Notes under the pieces: model-generated
Seen by the model: the letters and a program-made list of their open reading frames with translations, nothing else
Told to the model about the DNA's origin: nothing
Database searches by the model: none
Source: Gymnopilus junonius
Taxonomy: Eukaryota; Basidiomycota; Agaricomycetes; Agaricales; Galerinaceae
Length of the DNA: 64,000 nt
Direction of reading: 5' to 3'
NCBI GenBank assembly: GCA_015501075.1
Contig: JADNYJ010000034.1
Location: 124,001-188,000 of the forward strand
Shown here: positions 33,974 through 45,252 of the stretch, piece after piece
Layout: every line of letters starts with the position of its first letter
Position numbering within the stretch: position 1 is the stretch's first letter
Made by a program: the position numbers and the translations under genes

Positions 33974-36285
33974 ATGATGGACAACTGTCCCCATCCCCCG
34001 TTGGGAGCAAGCATCTACAGCAATAATTCAACACACAGTCATAACATATCAAACAGCTACAACTCGATTAATAGCAATCTCATCAACTATGGTACCATTT
34101 TATATGTCCCTCCCAACAGTGAGCTGTCTCTTATTTCCTCCATGCCTACTTAACCTGGTTTTTATTACAGAAAATGCAGTCGAACTAGCAGAAGCACTCA
34201 AGCAGACATCTCTAAATGAAGATGGTGAGGAGGGAAGTCCTGCAGATGAGGGTGTACCTCCATTGCCCTACAGGCTTCAAGGTGGGTCTGTATGGCAAGA
34301 TTCAAGTGTTCACAATCAGGGTGGGCACCACCGAGCAGAAAGTGCTATGGTAATTCTTTCCGACTTTATACTATCTTTGCTCAATCATTTTAAAATGGAC
34401 ACCAGGCTCAGTACGCTATCTGCGAAACAAGATACGAAGTGCTTGCAATGAAATCTACAGAAGGTTTGACACTTTCATCACATGTAATTTGCGACCTAAC
34501 AAATCTATTCCAAGGAACCACATGTCGGCCATACCCACTGACTAGGAAGGTAGGCAAAGGCATTATGTTGGTCTGTAGCTTTATTTGATGTCGAGTTTAA
34601 AAACAATGCTACAGAAAATCAAATTGCCCAATGGCATCGCCAACTATATTCAATGATATATTCGCTCCAAGTTCATCCGTGAATACGAGAGTTGGATCAA
34701 CCTATGGGTACTATCACAAGGCTTTAAACCAGGTCCTATATGAATTCCTCATCGAAGTATAGGTCCAGGGGATGTAGGATACATTGATAGAATGGGAAGA
34801 TTTGAGATCCTCTTCAACATCTATTTATCTGAAGAGGCAAATCTCAAACATGACTATCACCCTCCCAGTAACTTCATCAACCTCTCTGCAGATGGGGACC
34901 AACCTTGGGTAGAGGAATACCTGGAGGACAAGTGGGCATACCATATAAGAAATGGGGACCTCGACTTTTATAAGAAGCCACAGCAGAACGGGGAGCGGTA
35001 TGTTTCTCAAGTCTGTGCATCTTTCTTTACTCATTTGCCTTTACAGGAGTCCACTGATTTCACTTAGGATGCCAGAAATGAAAGAGATAATGAGTGGAAC
35101 AGTGTTATTATTGCCAGATGGAATCATTCGCACAACCATAAAATCCTCTGGAATTGACAAAATGCGGGGTTACCTCGACATACATGGGCCAGAGTGGTAC
35201 AAATTCTACAAAACACCTCAAGGCAACAATAGGGGGGTTCAGAGTGCCGGTTCTGAGTTGGTTCTGAGTTGGTTCTGATGACCAGTTCTGCATCAGACGA
35301 AAATTCAAATTTTGTCCAGAACCGCCCAAAAACCCGGTTCTGTTGTGAACTCCCCATTTTGAAAATTGGTTCTCTGTCAGTTTTTTTGCTGGTTCTGCAA
35401 GCACGGGTGATTTCCCATAATGTAGCAATTCTTGTAGTTATCTATAGACTTACGTCATAGGCTGTCTTTTTTTCTACCATGGCTCGTTATACCCCTCATC
35501 AAAAGTGATTCAGAAACCTCCTCAGCCCCTTTCATAATTTTCGAAAAATTCAATCTCTTTTTCTTACATGTCGAGTGCATCGTCAACGCCGGTTTCTACT
35601 ACGAAATGGACATGATCATCTTGCTATTTTAGAAAATTTAAATATATAATTATCGGTAAATTACAAAATAAATCTATTTTAAAGAGAACGCGTGCTGAAC
35701 GGGAGGAGAGAGAAACAGGTTCTGCGTGCAGAACCAGCTCCAGAGCTGGTTCTGTCTTGGACCCGGTTCTGCCTATTCCCACGGTTCTGGAGGTTTTGGT
35801 TCTTCGAGAACCAGAACTCAGAACCAACAGAGAACCGGGCACTCTGAACCCCCCTATTAAATATAGAAAATGGTTCGCTCCTCCTCATAATGGGTTGCTA
35901 CAAAGCTAAGACGTGGGCAATGGCGTCATTTGTTAAACGGCGCTCGTCACAGCCACAGGAAGTTCGTTTAGACCTACACAGGCCTGATCCCTGCCTTGAT
36001 GTTTATACCTGGGACACCGAAGGCGCTGTTGTGGCGAAGACCAGGCCTACTTCAGAAGAAATGGAAAATGGGCACGCTCGTGACTACAACCAATGTGTCG
36101 CCTTCGAGGTATCCTCTTTGAAAACTAGCAAGAAGATTATCAGAGGAGTGACTGCCTCCATCCATTCCTTTGTATCAGCTATATCCAGGACGTCTCAAGT
36201 TTCAAGGACCCCTACAGTGAATACAAGCTTCATTCGGCGCATTAAAAATCCCACCTATCATGCCTCACAAACACATCAAATGTAG
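33974..36285 (+). pseudogene. NGSL-GCDK family, subfamily 2, copy I (stops and MITE insertion)
   Basis: The first exon starts at 33974 and contains ASIYSNNSTHSHNISNSYNS, the Asn/Ser-rich motif also present in copy J. An intron (GTGAGC..TACAG, 34119-34171) follows, then ENAVELAEALKQ, and later exons with GPGDVGYIDRMGRFEILFN and HDYHPPSNFINL. Compared with J, two codons have become TGA (about 34665 and 34738). The exon carrying FYKTPQ is cut by a 627-base TIR element (35230-35856) just before NGSLL..GCYKAKTWAMASF. The 3' end (35890-36285) is open and closely matches J. Three independent lesions make this a pseudogene. It is the + strand partner of copy F. Confidence 0.85.
35230..35856. mobile_element. 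627-base TIR element inserted in copy I
   Basis: The left end reads TAGGGGGGTTCAGAGTGCC and the right end is its complement (GGGCACTCTGAACCCCCCTA), with one C inserted. If the outer TA pair is the target duplication, the element is GGGGGGTTCAGAG...CTCTGAACCCCCC, as in Tc1/mariner-like or similar TA-targeting elements. Subterminal parts carry many GGTTCTG/CAGAACC words on both sides. There is no transposase frame, so it is non-autonomous. The insertion point is known exactly because copy J provides the empty-site coding sequence. Confidence 0.85.
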
Positions 36286-36668
36286 CCTTTCTTCTTTGGG
36301 AACAACCTTATCTCACCCCAGTGAAAGACCAAGCGCATTTTACCCACATGTCGCGAAATTCTTGATGTGAACAAGTTGACTTGTCACAATTCGCAAGGCA
36401 TCTTGAAGTCTGAACCGCCATTGATTTCGCCTCCTATGTGCAGCCCGGCTCTGTATGACGGAATAAAGAATGGTGATTGGTAATTTCTCATCCCTTGTGA
36501 GTCGCCTTACTCCGGCACCATAATGATGGTCGCACTCCCATCTGAATTCAATTTAGAGTATTTATTTATTCATAGCGGTCTCAGTGGGACTAAGCGAAAG
36601 TAGGAAAATGAGTCTTTGATCGAGGGAAGTAATGACTAGTACAGAACCTGAGAAAGTAATTAATGCAC
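36286..36668. other. Convergent spacer between copies I and G, duplicated flank
   Basis: Includes about 36470-36640, which resembles the 3' flank of copy F (GTCGCACTCCCA.CTGAATTCAAT and a GCGGTCTCAGTGGGA-type stretch). No gene. Confidence 0.5.
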
Positions 36669-38371
36669 TCATAGGACTCTTTTTGCTTGATGTAAAACCC
36701 GGTTCCGTGCTCGCCAGTCGGTGTACTTCACGAGAAGGTCCCTAATGAAGCTCGCTTTTTGGGGAGAAGGAGCAGTAAACGATTTTGGTATCAATCTCAC
36801 AAGTTCTGCAGGTTTACTGTTGAACGGGTAGCTCAATCATCGAGATTGAGTGATGTTACTCACTGTCAACCGTAACCAGTTCGCAGGACATAATTGCAAT
36901 GACGGCAAAGTTCAAGATTTCAGGTAGCATGCCGTGACCCTAACGCAGGTCAGTTAACGTCGGTTAAAAGTATCGTTTTACGCTCACATCCTTGGCCAAG
37001 TTATGCCATATGGAATCCTCGACAAGGACGATGTCAGCTGCTGGGTACTACTAATATTTCAGAATGATCTCGCTAACATTGGAAATGAGGATTACCTGTT
37101 CGAGGACAATCTGTGATATTAAGGCTGAAGGATGGAAAGGAAACTAGAAAAAGAGGCACGTTAATTGGAAGGTAGAAATTGAAGGACTCAATGAAAATGA
37201 CCTTCTGATGACCGCTCCAGGCAACATCCGACTCACGCATAAAGCGCTCTCTGAAACGTGCAACCCTAGACCAAAAACCAAGAATGGGAGTAGAAAGGAT
37301 ATTATAGTAAGCCGATTCTTCAGGAGGACTATAAGGTAAATATCGGATCCAGAGGCGATTACTGAGGGAAATGTGAATTCCGCGTGCAAATACGCAGAAA
37401 TCTTTATTTTTCTCTTTAGCCAAAGTCATATTTTTTTCACTTGCCCATCTGGATGGTTGCCAAAAAGGATAATCTTCACCCTCATACATCATCTCCACTG
37501 GTTTCCCTGCATTTTCCCAATTAGAAGGGAAGGTTAGCGTGCTCCATGACTTAGCCTTATCACATCCAGTGACGAGGAACAAAGAGCCATTAGGAATTGT
37601 CGACGCCGACATCCTTCCATGTTGGCACATGTATTGATACCAATTCAAGGCATGTTTCTTGACATAGTCCGTTAATCGAGAGGTAGATATAAGATCTTCT
37701 CGAGAGCCCCCTTCCGGAAAAAAGAGAAGCGCACCCTCACGGGCTGTGGACTGCATAGAAACTTTCCTGCATAGATATTAGCTTAGATGAATGAAAGTTC
37801 GAAAACGTACAAAACTCACAGCGGTTCCTCAGATAATCTGACGATATTGACACCCTTGCTCGCAATGACAGTTCCTGGCTTGAAGTAGTCAGGTATAACC
37901 TGTATCTCGGATGACCTGTCGAGCGCGGGTTGTATCTCCTCAAATTCATTGGGGACGCGTCCCTGGTGAAGTGGATCAGTAGCGGGCGTAAAAATGTTGA
38001 ATCCGAAGATAAATTGACCATGAGGGTCAATCATCCCTACATCTCCAATGCACATTCCTTGCAACAACACGGCATCCGGTTGCTCCGCATGTGATGGTCC
38101 ACAATTTTGGCTCCCAATGATGTCCCAAAATGCAAACCCATTTCCTGAAGAAAGAAGAGAACGCGAATAGGTCTCCTCAACTCCCCTTATACAATGCACG
38201 AGGTGGCATTGAGGGAATGTGTTGTCTACCTTCGCCTGTCGGTATGGACCGTGTATAGAGCCTGAATGTAATCAGACGATGCAGTAAGAATACTAAGTAT
38301 ATTCACTTACTGCCTCGAGACACTGACGCTTGCGAGTCATTTTCATGTCGAGAGTTGTACTGGTCCGTCAT
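36669..38371 (-). CDS. NGSL-GCDK family, subfamily 1, copy G
   Basis: Open in every exon I could compare. Start at ATG 38371 (MTDQYNSRHENDSQASVS). Exon 2 (about 38260-37815) has NTFPQCHLVHCIRGVEETYS, GNGFAFWDIIGS, IGDVGMIDPHGQFIFGFN and FKPGTVIASKGVNIVRLSEE. The intron has donor CT|GTGAGT. Exon 3 (about 37765-37195) has AREGALLFFPEGGSREDLIS, NGSLFLVTGCDKAKSWS, DFCVFARGIHISLSNRLWIR and YYNILSTPILGFWSRVARF. Small exons give DIVLVEDSIWHNL (about 37045-37000), TLPEILNFAV and LVRLIPKSFTAPS..DWRAR, ending at TGA 36671-36669. No signal peptide or membrane helix is obvious, so it is probably cytosolic. The C-terminal blocks look amphipathic. Function is unknown. It reads in tandem with copy H, without a subfamily 2 partner next to its start. 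Confidence 0.78.
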
Positions 38372-39462
38372 GCATAGAGGGAGACTCGCCACTCGAAATT
38401 GGACGGCACGAGTGGGAAGAGAACACCGAACAAGCCCAAGGATGAAGCCAGTATGTCCTGTGGCCGTTGCCGGACCACGTGCGTACAAATCAAAATTCAA
38501 AAATTAAAATGTCCGCAATTCGATGTCCGCGATCTTGCAGTGAAGTATATTTATCTTCCTTTTGGCCGGTTTGAGAGAAAATTCCAGCTTATTTCAGTAT
38601 TCAGTCGAAGAAATGGGCTGATTCGAGGCGCCGGAATTTTGCGTCCACCATCGACAAATTTTGGAATGTTCCTGGTGGCTCAGGCACTTGTTCACACAGC
38701 TGTTCGTCGACGCTTGGTCCTTGTACTTATCTCCCACGGGCGATAATGATGGAAGCAATGATCGACTTTCAATTACTATAGCACAGGAGAAAAGATTGGG
38801 ATCTTATCGATGCTGAGAATTGTGGCAGCACTTGAGTATGACTTTATTAAGTATGGCAGACATAAAAAAATGGAGGATCGGCTGCTGGTTTCTTTGACAA
38901 ATAATGTCTTGCCAGTGCTTACTTATTTGCTCGGGGTGTCGTGTGACATACTAGTCTTCTGAATGTACCGACCTCTTGGCCTGTGTTATCGTAAAGGCTT
39001 AAACTAGTGTAAGCCTTCTTGACGACGCTTTGTCACAACAACAGACTGTTCTATTATTCTTCGATATAGGCAGACTTACTTTGAAAACCATGAGAGCGGA
39101 ACGGAATGAGCTGACAATTAATGCAGTATAATTGAGCAGTTCAACTGTTGAAGTCTTTGTTGTAAAATTGAACAATCGAAATGGTCGATAGGCGCTCTTA
39201 CGTTGCCCACATAGCATATGCAGCTTGCTGTCATTACTAGTTGGTTGTGGGAGCCTGTCAAGGGGAACAAAAGATTCGCCGTGATGGTTTATCATCCCTT
39301 GCGGGTCACCCCATGCCAGTGCCATAGCGATATCTGTTCTTGTACTTTATTTAGTTTAGAGTTCTGCGACTAATGTATTCATAGCGAGATTAAACGAAAC
39401 CAGTAGGACGTATGTTCAATATGAGGGAACAATGACTTCCATTACACCCCAATTAAAGCGAT
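38372..39462. other. Spacer between copies G and H with duplicated flank
   Basis: About 39180-39365 matches the 3' flank of copy F (ATGGTCGATAGGCGCTCTTA, GCGGGTCACCCCATGCC, TGTTCTTGTACTTTATTTAG). The frame at 38399-38746 (+) starts inside the copy G first exon region on the other strand and has no motif. Otherwise empty. Confidence 0.5.
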
Positions 39463-41179
39463 TTAATGTGACCATAATATTCTTTCAGCTTGGCGTAAAA
39501 CCCGGGTTCGGGCTCGCCAGTCAGCGTATTTCGCAAGAAGGTCCTTCACGAAATTTGCTTTCGAGGGAGTAGCAGCAGCAGCCGTCTTTGGTTTCAGGCT
39601 CACAAGCCCTGCAGTTTAAATATTAAAGAGGTGACGTGGATTGATGGAGTGTTACTTACTGTCGACTGTAACAAGCTCGCAAGACATAACTGCAGTGACG
39701 ACCCAGTCCAAGACTTCAGGTAGTGTTGCATAACCCTAAGATATGGCGGTTACATATACTGAAACTTAGCTAAAATATTAGACTACTTACATCCTTCGCC
39801 AAATTACACCATACGGAGTCCTCGACAAGGACTATGTCTGCTGTTGGGTGCTAAGGAGTATTAGCAAGGGGTCGTTTGCATTAGAATGCAGGCTTACCTG
39901 TTCGAGAAGGATTTGCGATATCAAGATTGAAGGATGGAAAGGAAACTAAGGGGAAGAGTCTCTGACTGAGGAAAAAAAAACACGGAAATGCTTTGAAATG
40001 ACCTTCTGATGCCTGGACAAGAGAACGCCCGAATTTCGCAAAAGTCGATCTCTGATGCGAGCAATTTTCGATCGAAATCCGACAATGGGGGTAGAAAGAA
40101 TGTTATAGTATGAAGCTTCTTCAGGTGGATTATAAGGTAGATGTCGAATCCAGAGGCGATTACTGATGGAGATGCGAATTCCTCGCGCAAATATGCAGAA
40201 ATGTCTACCCTTTCCTTCAACCAATCCTATACTCTTTTCCCGTGACCATCTCGAAGGAGCCCAACAAGGGAATTCTTCGCCCTCATAAGTCACTTCTATA
40301 CGTTTCCCAGCATTCTTCCAGTTAGATGGGAAGGCAAGTGAAGACCAAGCCTTAGCTCTATCGCAGCCAGTGATGAGATATAATGAGCCATTGGGAACCG
40401 TGGTCGCTGATGTCCTTGAATGCAGGCACATATATCGATACCATTCCAGAGCATGCTTGCTGACATATTCCGTGAATCGTGAGGTAGATTTAAGGTCTTC
40501 ACGGGAGCCTCCATGGGGGAGAACGAGAAGAGCGCCTTCGCGCGCTGTGGACCACATAGAAATTTTCCTGCATATCCGTCGAGTGAACTAGATTAAAAAT
40601 ACGAATGTCCATGAACTCACAATGGCTCTTCGGATATTTCGTCAACGTTAACTCCTTTGCTCGCGACAATGCTACCAGGTTTAAAATAATTAGGTATAAC
40701 TTGAACCTCATTTGCTCTGTCGAGCCCGGGCTGTATCTCCACAAAATCATCAGGAACTTGGCCTTGGTGAAGTGGGTCTGCAGCCGAGGCGAAAACATTA
40801 AATCCGAATATAAATTCGCCATTTGGGTCAATAATCCCAATGTCTCCGATACTCATTCCGAGCAATGACATGCCCTCCAGTTGCTCAAGGGGGGTCGGGC
40901 CGCGAATATGGCTCCCAGGTATGTCCCAAAATGCAAACCCATGTCCCGCAGAAAAAAGGGAACGCGAGTAAGTCTCCTCAGCTCCTATTATGGAGTGCAC
41001 GAGGTGACATTGAGGAAATGTGTTAACCACCTTCTCCTGACGGTACGGGCCGTTTATAGAACCTGAATGTAATCAGAAGGCATGGTAAACGGAGAAGAGC
41101 ACAACTCACTGCCTCTAGATATCGATATGTGCGAATTGCTGTCGCTCTCGCGTTGGGAATCGACGTGGTTCGTCATCAT
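39463..41179 (-). CDS. NGSL-GCDK family, subfamily 1, copy H
   Basis: Start ATG 41179 (MMTNHVDSQRESDSNSHISI). The longer N-terminus implied by copy F is excluded here because its ATG is GTG and a TGA lies in frame. Exon 2 (about 41060-40620) has NTFPQCHLVHSIIGAEETYS, GHGFAFWDIPGS, IGDIGIIDPNGEFIFGFN and FKPGSIVASKGVNVDEISEE. Exon 3 (about 40565-40010) has AREGALLVLPHGGSREDLKS, NGSLYLITGCDRAKAWSSLA and FARGIRISISNRLWIRHLP. Later exons carry DIVLVEDSVWCNL (about 39835-39795), LPEVLDWVVTAVMSCELVTV and LVSLKPKTAAAAT..DWRAR, ending TAA at 39463. No lesion was seen. Divergent from copy J across 489 bases, the best-preserved pair in the window. Confidence 0.8.
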
Positions 41180-41668
41180 ACAGAGGCAGGAAGATCGTGA
41201 CCTTGAATGGGTGGAATAAGAACAGAATGTCCGAGCACGCTGTTCAGTTTATGGCCATTACCGAACCACGTGTCCACTGATATGGACCTCCACACGCTTG
41301 GTCCTTCTCATTATGTATTTCCTGATTTGGAGCAGCTCGAGGCTCCTACTGGAACGCTCTCAAAGCATCCCTGAAAAATGCCCTTTAGGCCTGACTTAGC
41401 GACGATTGAACCTTATACCAATCAGGTGTATCTCCTGGGAGGAGGTAAACTTAATAAAGGGATGGGCACACTACTTTTCGTGCTTATTACCACCCCGGCC
41501 TCTTCCGAGCCTATTCTTTGGTGAACCTTGACGACTTGATGACACCCTGTCATAGTACAAGGTGAACGTAATTTGATTATCATTTCTTGACTGTGGTGCT
41601 CGCTGTGCTTACGTATTGACGTTAGAAAGTCGTCTTGACTTTGTCTGTTCTATCTTCCCTCTTCCATC
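41180..41668. promoter_or_regulatory. Shared divergent promoter of copies H and J
   Basis: 489 bases separate the divergent starts of H and J. There is no coding potential apart from the relic of the longer H N-terminus (TGGTTCGGTAATGGCCA at about 41258, also seen in F). The J-proximal part is shared with the region upstream of copy I. A single bidirectional promoter would allow co-expression of the two subfamilies. No factor-binding site is claimed. Confidence 0.5.
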
Positions 41669-43327
41669 ATGGCAGACGATCCTCAGCCTCTATCGAGAAC
41701 AAACTTATACAGTAATAATTCAACAAATAGCCACAACATCTCAAACAGTCATAATTCAACCCATAGCACTGTCGTTAACTATGGTACCATCTTGCTTACT
41801 CCTCAGGCTGATGGTAAGGTCTCCGTTATTCCTCCCATGGAGACTGGACACTACTAAATTCATTGCCTATTTCCATACCTTTCAGAACATGCTGCCGCGG
41901 TGATGGACATGCTCAATCAGATGTATCTCAACCAGGACGATTCGGTGGAAGGAGATCTGGGGTTTGAGGGTAGTAGCTCCCCGATACCATCGTTTGGTCC
42001 ACAGCATAGACCCAAACAGCAAGACTCTGTGTCTCCTGATCAATCTCAGCACTTCAGAGGTGAAAGTATGGTGGCAAGTATCTTAATGTATTGCTTCCTT
42101 TGCGGCATATTATTGAACTGGAAATTAGGCTATGTATACTCCTCTTCAAACACGCTTTGAGGCATCTGCAATGAAGTCAGCGAAAGGTTTGTGACTTCTG
42201 CTGTATAACAAAATGCCATGAATTGATACATTGGCCACAAGGGATGACATGTCGACTCCAGAACATGAACAACGCGGTAGGCGACGACCTTGTTTTATAT
42301 TTGTAATTTATTAATTGAATTAATGCAGAGGGTCAAATTACCGAAAAGGATGGCCAACTACATTGAACAGTACCTTCGCTCTAAGTTTATTGAAGATTTC
42401 GTTGATTGGATTTCTATGTGGGTACCTTCGCAGGGATGCAAACCAGGTCCTGTACCCATCCCTCATCGGAACATAGGTCCAGGCGACGTAGGATTCTTCG
42501 ATGAAGCGGGTGAATTTGAGATTCTTTTCAACGTTTTTTTGTCTGAAAAGTCCAACATCGAGCATGGCTATCATCCTCCACCAAATTTCGTCAGTTATTC
42601 AGAAGAACCTTACGAGGGCCAGTTGCGACATCGATATCTACGGAACGTTTACGAGAAACTGATGCTAATAGGGGATATAGAACATTGTAAAAAGTTGCCA
42701 GAGAACGGAAAGAGGTATGTTATTTCATTTTCTGGGTTCATCTTCACTCATGCTCAACTGTCTTCTAGCGTCCCAATCCTTTCATTGAAGACGCCCCTAA
42801 CTACAGACTCTATGAAAGGAACTGCATTGTTTTTACCTGACGGGATGGTTCGTACAGCTCTCAAGATTCACGATCTAGACGTCCTGAAAGGTTACTTCGA
42901 TATGCATGCGGCGGGCTGGTACGAATTCTATAAAAATCGACCGATTCGACGCAAGCGGATTGAAAGCGGCTCTCTTCTGTTCGTAAGGGTTTGTTATAAA
43001 ACAAAAACATGGGCAATGGCGTCCTTCGTAAAAAGCAAATCATCGCACCCTCAAGAAGTCCGTTTAGACCTGTACAAACCTGATCCCTCTTCGGACATCT
43101 ATACCTGGGAGCTTGAAGGCGAAAAGGTTCGGGCAAAGACAGGACCTCCTCTGGAAGAAACGGAGAATGGGGGCGCCCGTGATTACTCCCAATGCGTCGC
43201 CATCGAAGTATCATCTTTAGAAATTAAAAAGGAGCTCATCAAAGGGTTTACTGCATCCGTCCAATCATTCATGTCCAGGACTTCCCTGTTTTCAAGAGCC
43301 TCTACAATAAATGCAAGCTTCGTCTAG
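41669..43327 (+). CDS. NGSL-GCDK family, subfamily 2, copy J
   Basis: Exon 1 (41669-41813) encodes MADDPQPLSRTNLYSNNS, then NSHNISNSHNSTHS and VVNYGTILL, an Asn/Ser-rich solenoid-like start. A 72-base intron (GTAAGG..TTTCAG) leads to EHAAAVMDMLNQMYLNQDDS and a Ser/Pro/Gln linker. Two small exons follow, then the main exon from about 42330: MANYIEQYLRSKFIEDFVDW, GPGDVGFFDEAGEFEILFN and HGYHPPPNFVSY. After an intron (42715-42769) come MKGTALFLPDGMVRTALK, ESGSLLFVRVCYKTKTWAMA and DLYKPDPSSDIYTWELEG, ending at 43327. It shares the GDVG and NGSL-type blocks with subfamily 1 but lacks the DSVW and LVSLIPK exons. Intact, and probably cytosolic. The N-terminal motif resembles the hexapeptides of the HeLo-like protein at 26.7 kb. 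Confidence 0.8.
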
Positions 43328-44482
43328 CAGGGTAGACATCTCACCACGCAGACCGAAAAATGTAGCCCCCATTCGATACAAGGGAAAATGCCAATTACAT
43401 AATGATCTTCGCTTATCAAGGTTCTGGCAGCGGCGCTAGACAAAACGTCTTGAGGCACATGAACTATAGATCCGTCACAGGCAGTTCATGAGAAGAAATG
43501 CATTTACATCGGGCAACTCGGGTCCGATAGGACAGGACAGTGCTCGACAGAAGTTTTGGCTTCATAAAGGATGACTTAGACCTTATTACCCAAGACAATT
43601 GTGGGTATAAGATGATTGGTGCTCGACTGCGACCTGCAGTTGTAACCTATAAATCCGCCCGATAGCTACGTGCATAGTAACCATTTTCAAACCTGCCCTG
43701 GCGTTGAGGTTAATAGATACAGCGATTAGATTAGCAGGGCTCTTTTGTAAAAGGCACATTCAAGACTGGGTCCACATTGACAGATAACCTGGCTTCTCCC
43801 TCCTATATACCAGCGGTTTATTCTGCGGTACGCAATGAAGGAAAGAAAAATATGGCCCTACATCACCATCATTATAGAAATTTGGTAAATCGTTCCTGGC
43901 ATTATCTTTTGAACAGAGTTTATTCCAAGTTCCATATATAATGCTCTAAGGGCTAATTGGTTTTCAGGACGCATTTTTGAGGTGTAGAAAGTCGATCTAC
44001 ACAGGACGGCTCTTAAGCTTAATAAAAGGAAAGAAAATCAGGGAAGAAAACATACAGAAAATACTGCAATCATCCAACATTCACATGCAGCCTTGGGGAG
44101 CACTAACAGAAGAAAAGCCCACACCCAACGCCCAAAATGCTCTAAGGTGCAAGTGCGCCACACAGCCGCTCGTCGATCAATCGGGACGGACCACTGACAA
44201 GGTGCGCCGCGGGGATTAAAATCTCAGTAGCGCCGGCTTATGGTTCAAGATGGCAGCAGCATTTTTGCGGGAGATATTGTACATGAGAAAATATGCATTA
44301 AGCAAACCAGGTAAAGTATTATGTGATGGAATGACTCCCTACATCCCCCATGCTCCCGGAGCTACGTAGCACTATGACAAGCAGCTATTTGTCTACAACG
44401 TAAGTCCTTTTTGTATATTAAATTCAACTATTAAGCTGTAACAAAATAATTTAACATACTCTGCAGACTTAACAGAAGTGTT
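43328..44482. other. Spacer, no recognised gene
   Basis: No conserved frame on either strand. A short + frame at 43977-44219 lacks motifs. Confidence 0.35.
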
Positions 44483-44640
44483 TTAAGCTGACCGCAAAAT
44501 TTTTTGCTGTGCATAAAGCCCGGTGTCGTACTCTCCAATCTATATAGTGGTCGGTGGAAAGGTGCTTAGTTGGGCACATTTCAGACGGAGGTGACTGGGG
44601 TACTTCGGGCATTAGGCTTACAAGTTCTGCGGATTCACGG
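44483..44640 (-). pseudogene. Orphan last exon of an NGSL-GCDK family member (copy K)
   Basis: Minus-strand translation reads ELVSLMPEVPQSPPSE, then DHYIDWRVRHRALCTAKNF and TAA at 44483, matching the LVSLIPK..DWRAR.RVL.QAKR exon of F, G and H. The exon just upstream (about 44640-44870) is not recognisable, and the other blocks are missing. A relic marking the right end of the family cluster. Confidence 0.7.
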
Positions 44641-45252
44641 TTCAGATTTGTTCTGCATTTCGTGAGCGGACTTCAATAATTTACTGAATTTATTCATGCG
44701 CGTCATCCATTTCTCCCCATTAACAGCGCCACTCTCAGCGATCTGTGTCGTGATCAATTGAACAATTAAGCGCCGCGGGGATTGAAACCCTGCTGTTTGA
44801 TATCTATTTAAAATCGAAGAGACTCTGATTAAAACACAAAAGAAGGTATAAGGAAGTAGTCTCATCTCCGGTCTCCCTTACACAGTAGGTGTCGTGCCTC
44901 ATGATCATTCCGAATTGGAAGAGTTGTGCAGTGTGCCCTCGGCGCCTATTTCAATCGATAACAACCGAATAATATATAGGGCATGCACAATCAACGTGCC
45001 TGACACGACTTTGCTTCGAGGCCACCCTGGTCTTAGCAGACCATATCCCGAGCTTTCCGCCTTCAAGCTGCATCCTCTAAACCCCCAACTTGAAGATGTC
45101 AATGGCAACAACACCATTTCTGCTCCTACTCCGCCAAAAGTACTCGGACCCGTCCTTCGATTCAGAAATACTCCATCCATGCACTGACTCACCTCATCCG
45201 CGATCAACTGCGCATCTCGAATCTGGTACACAGTTTGAGATGGACATATGAG

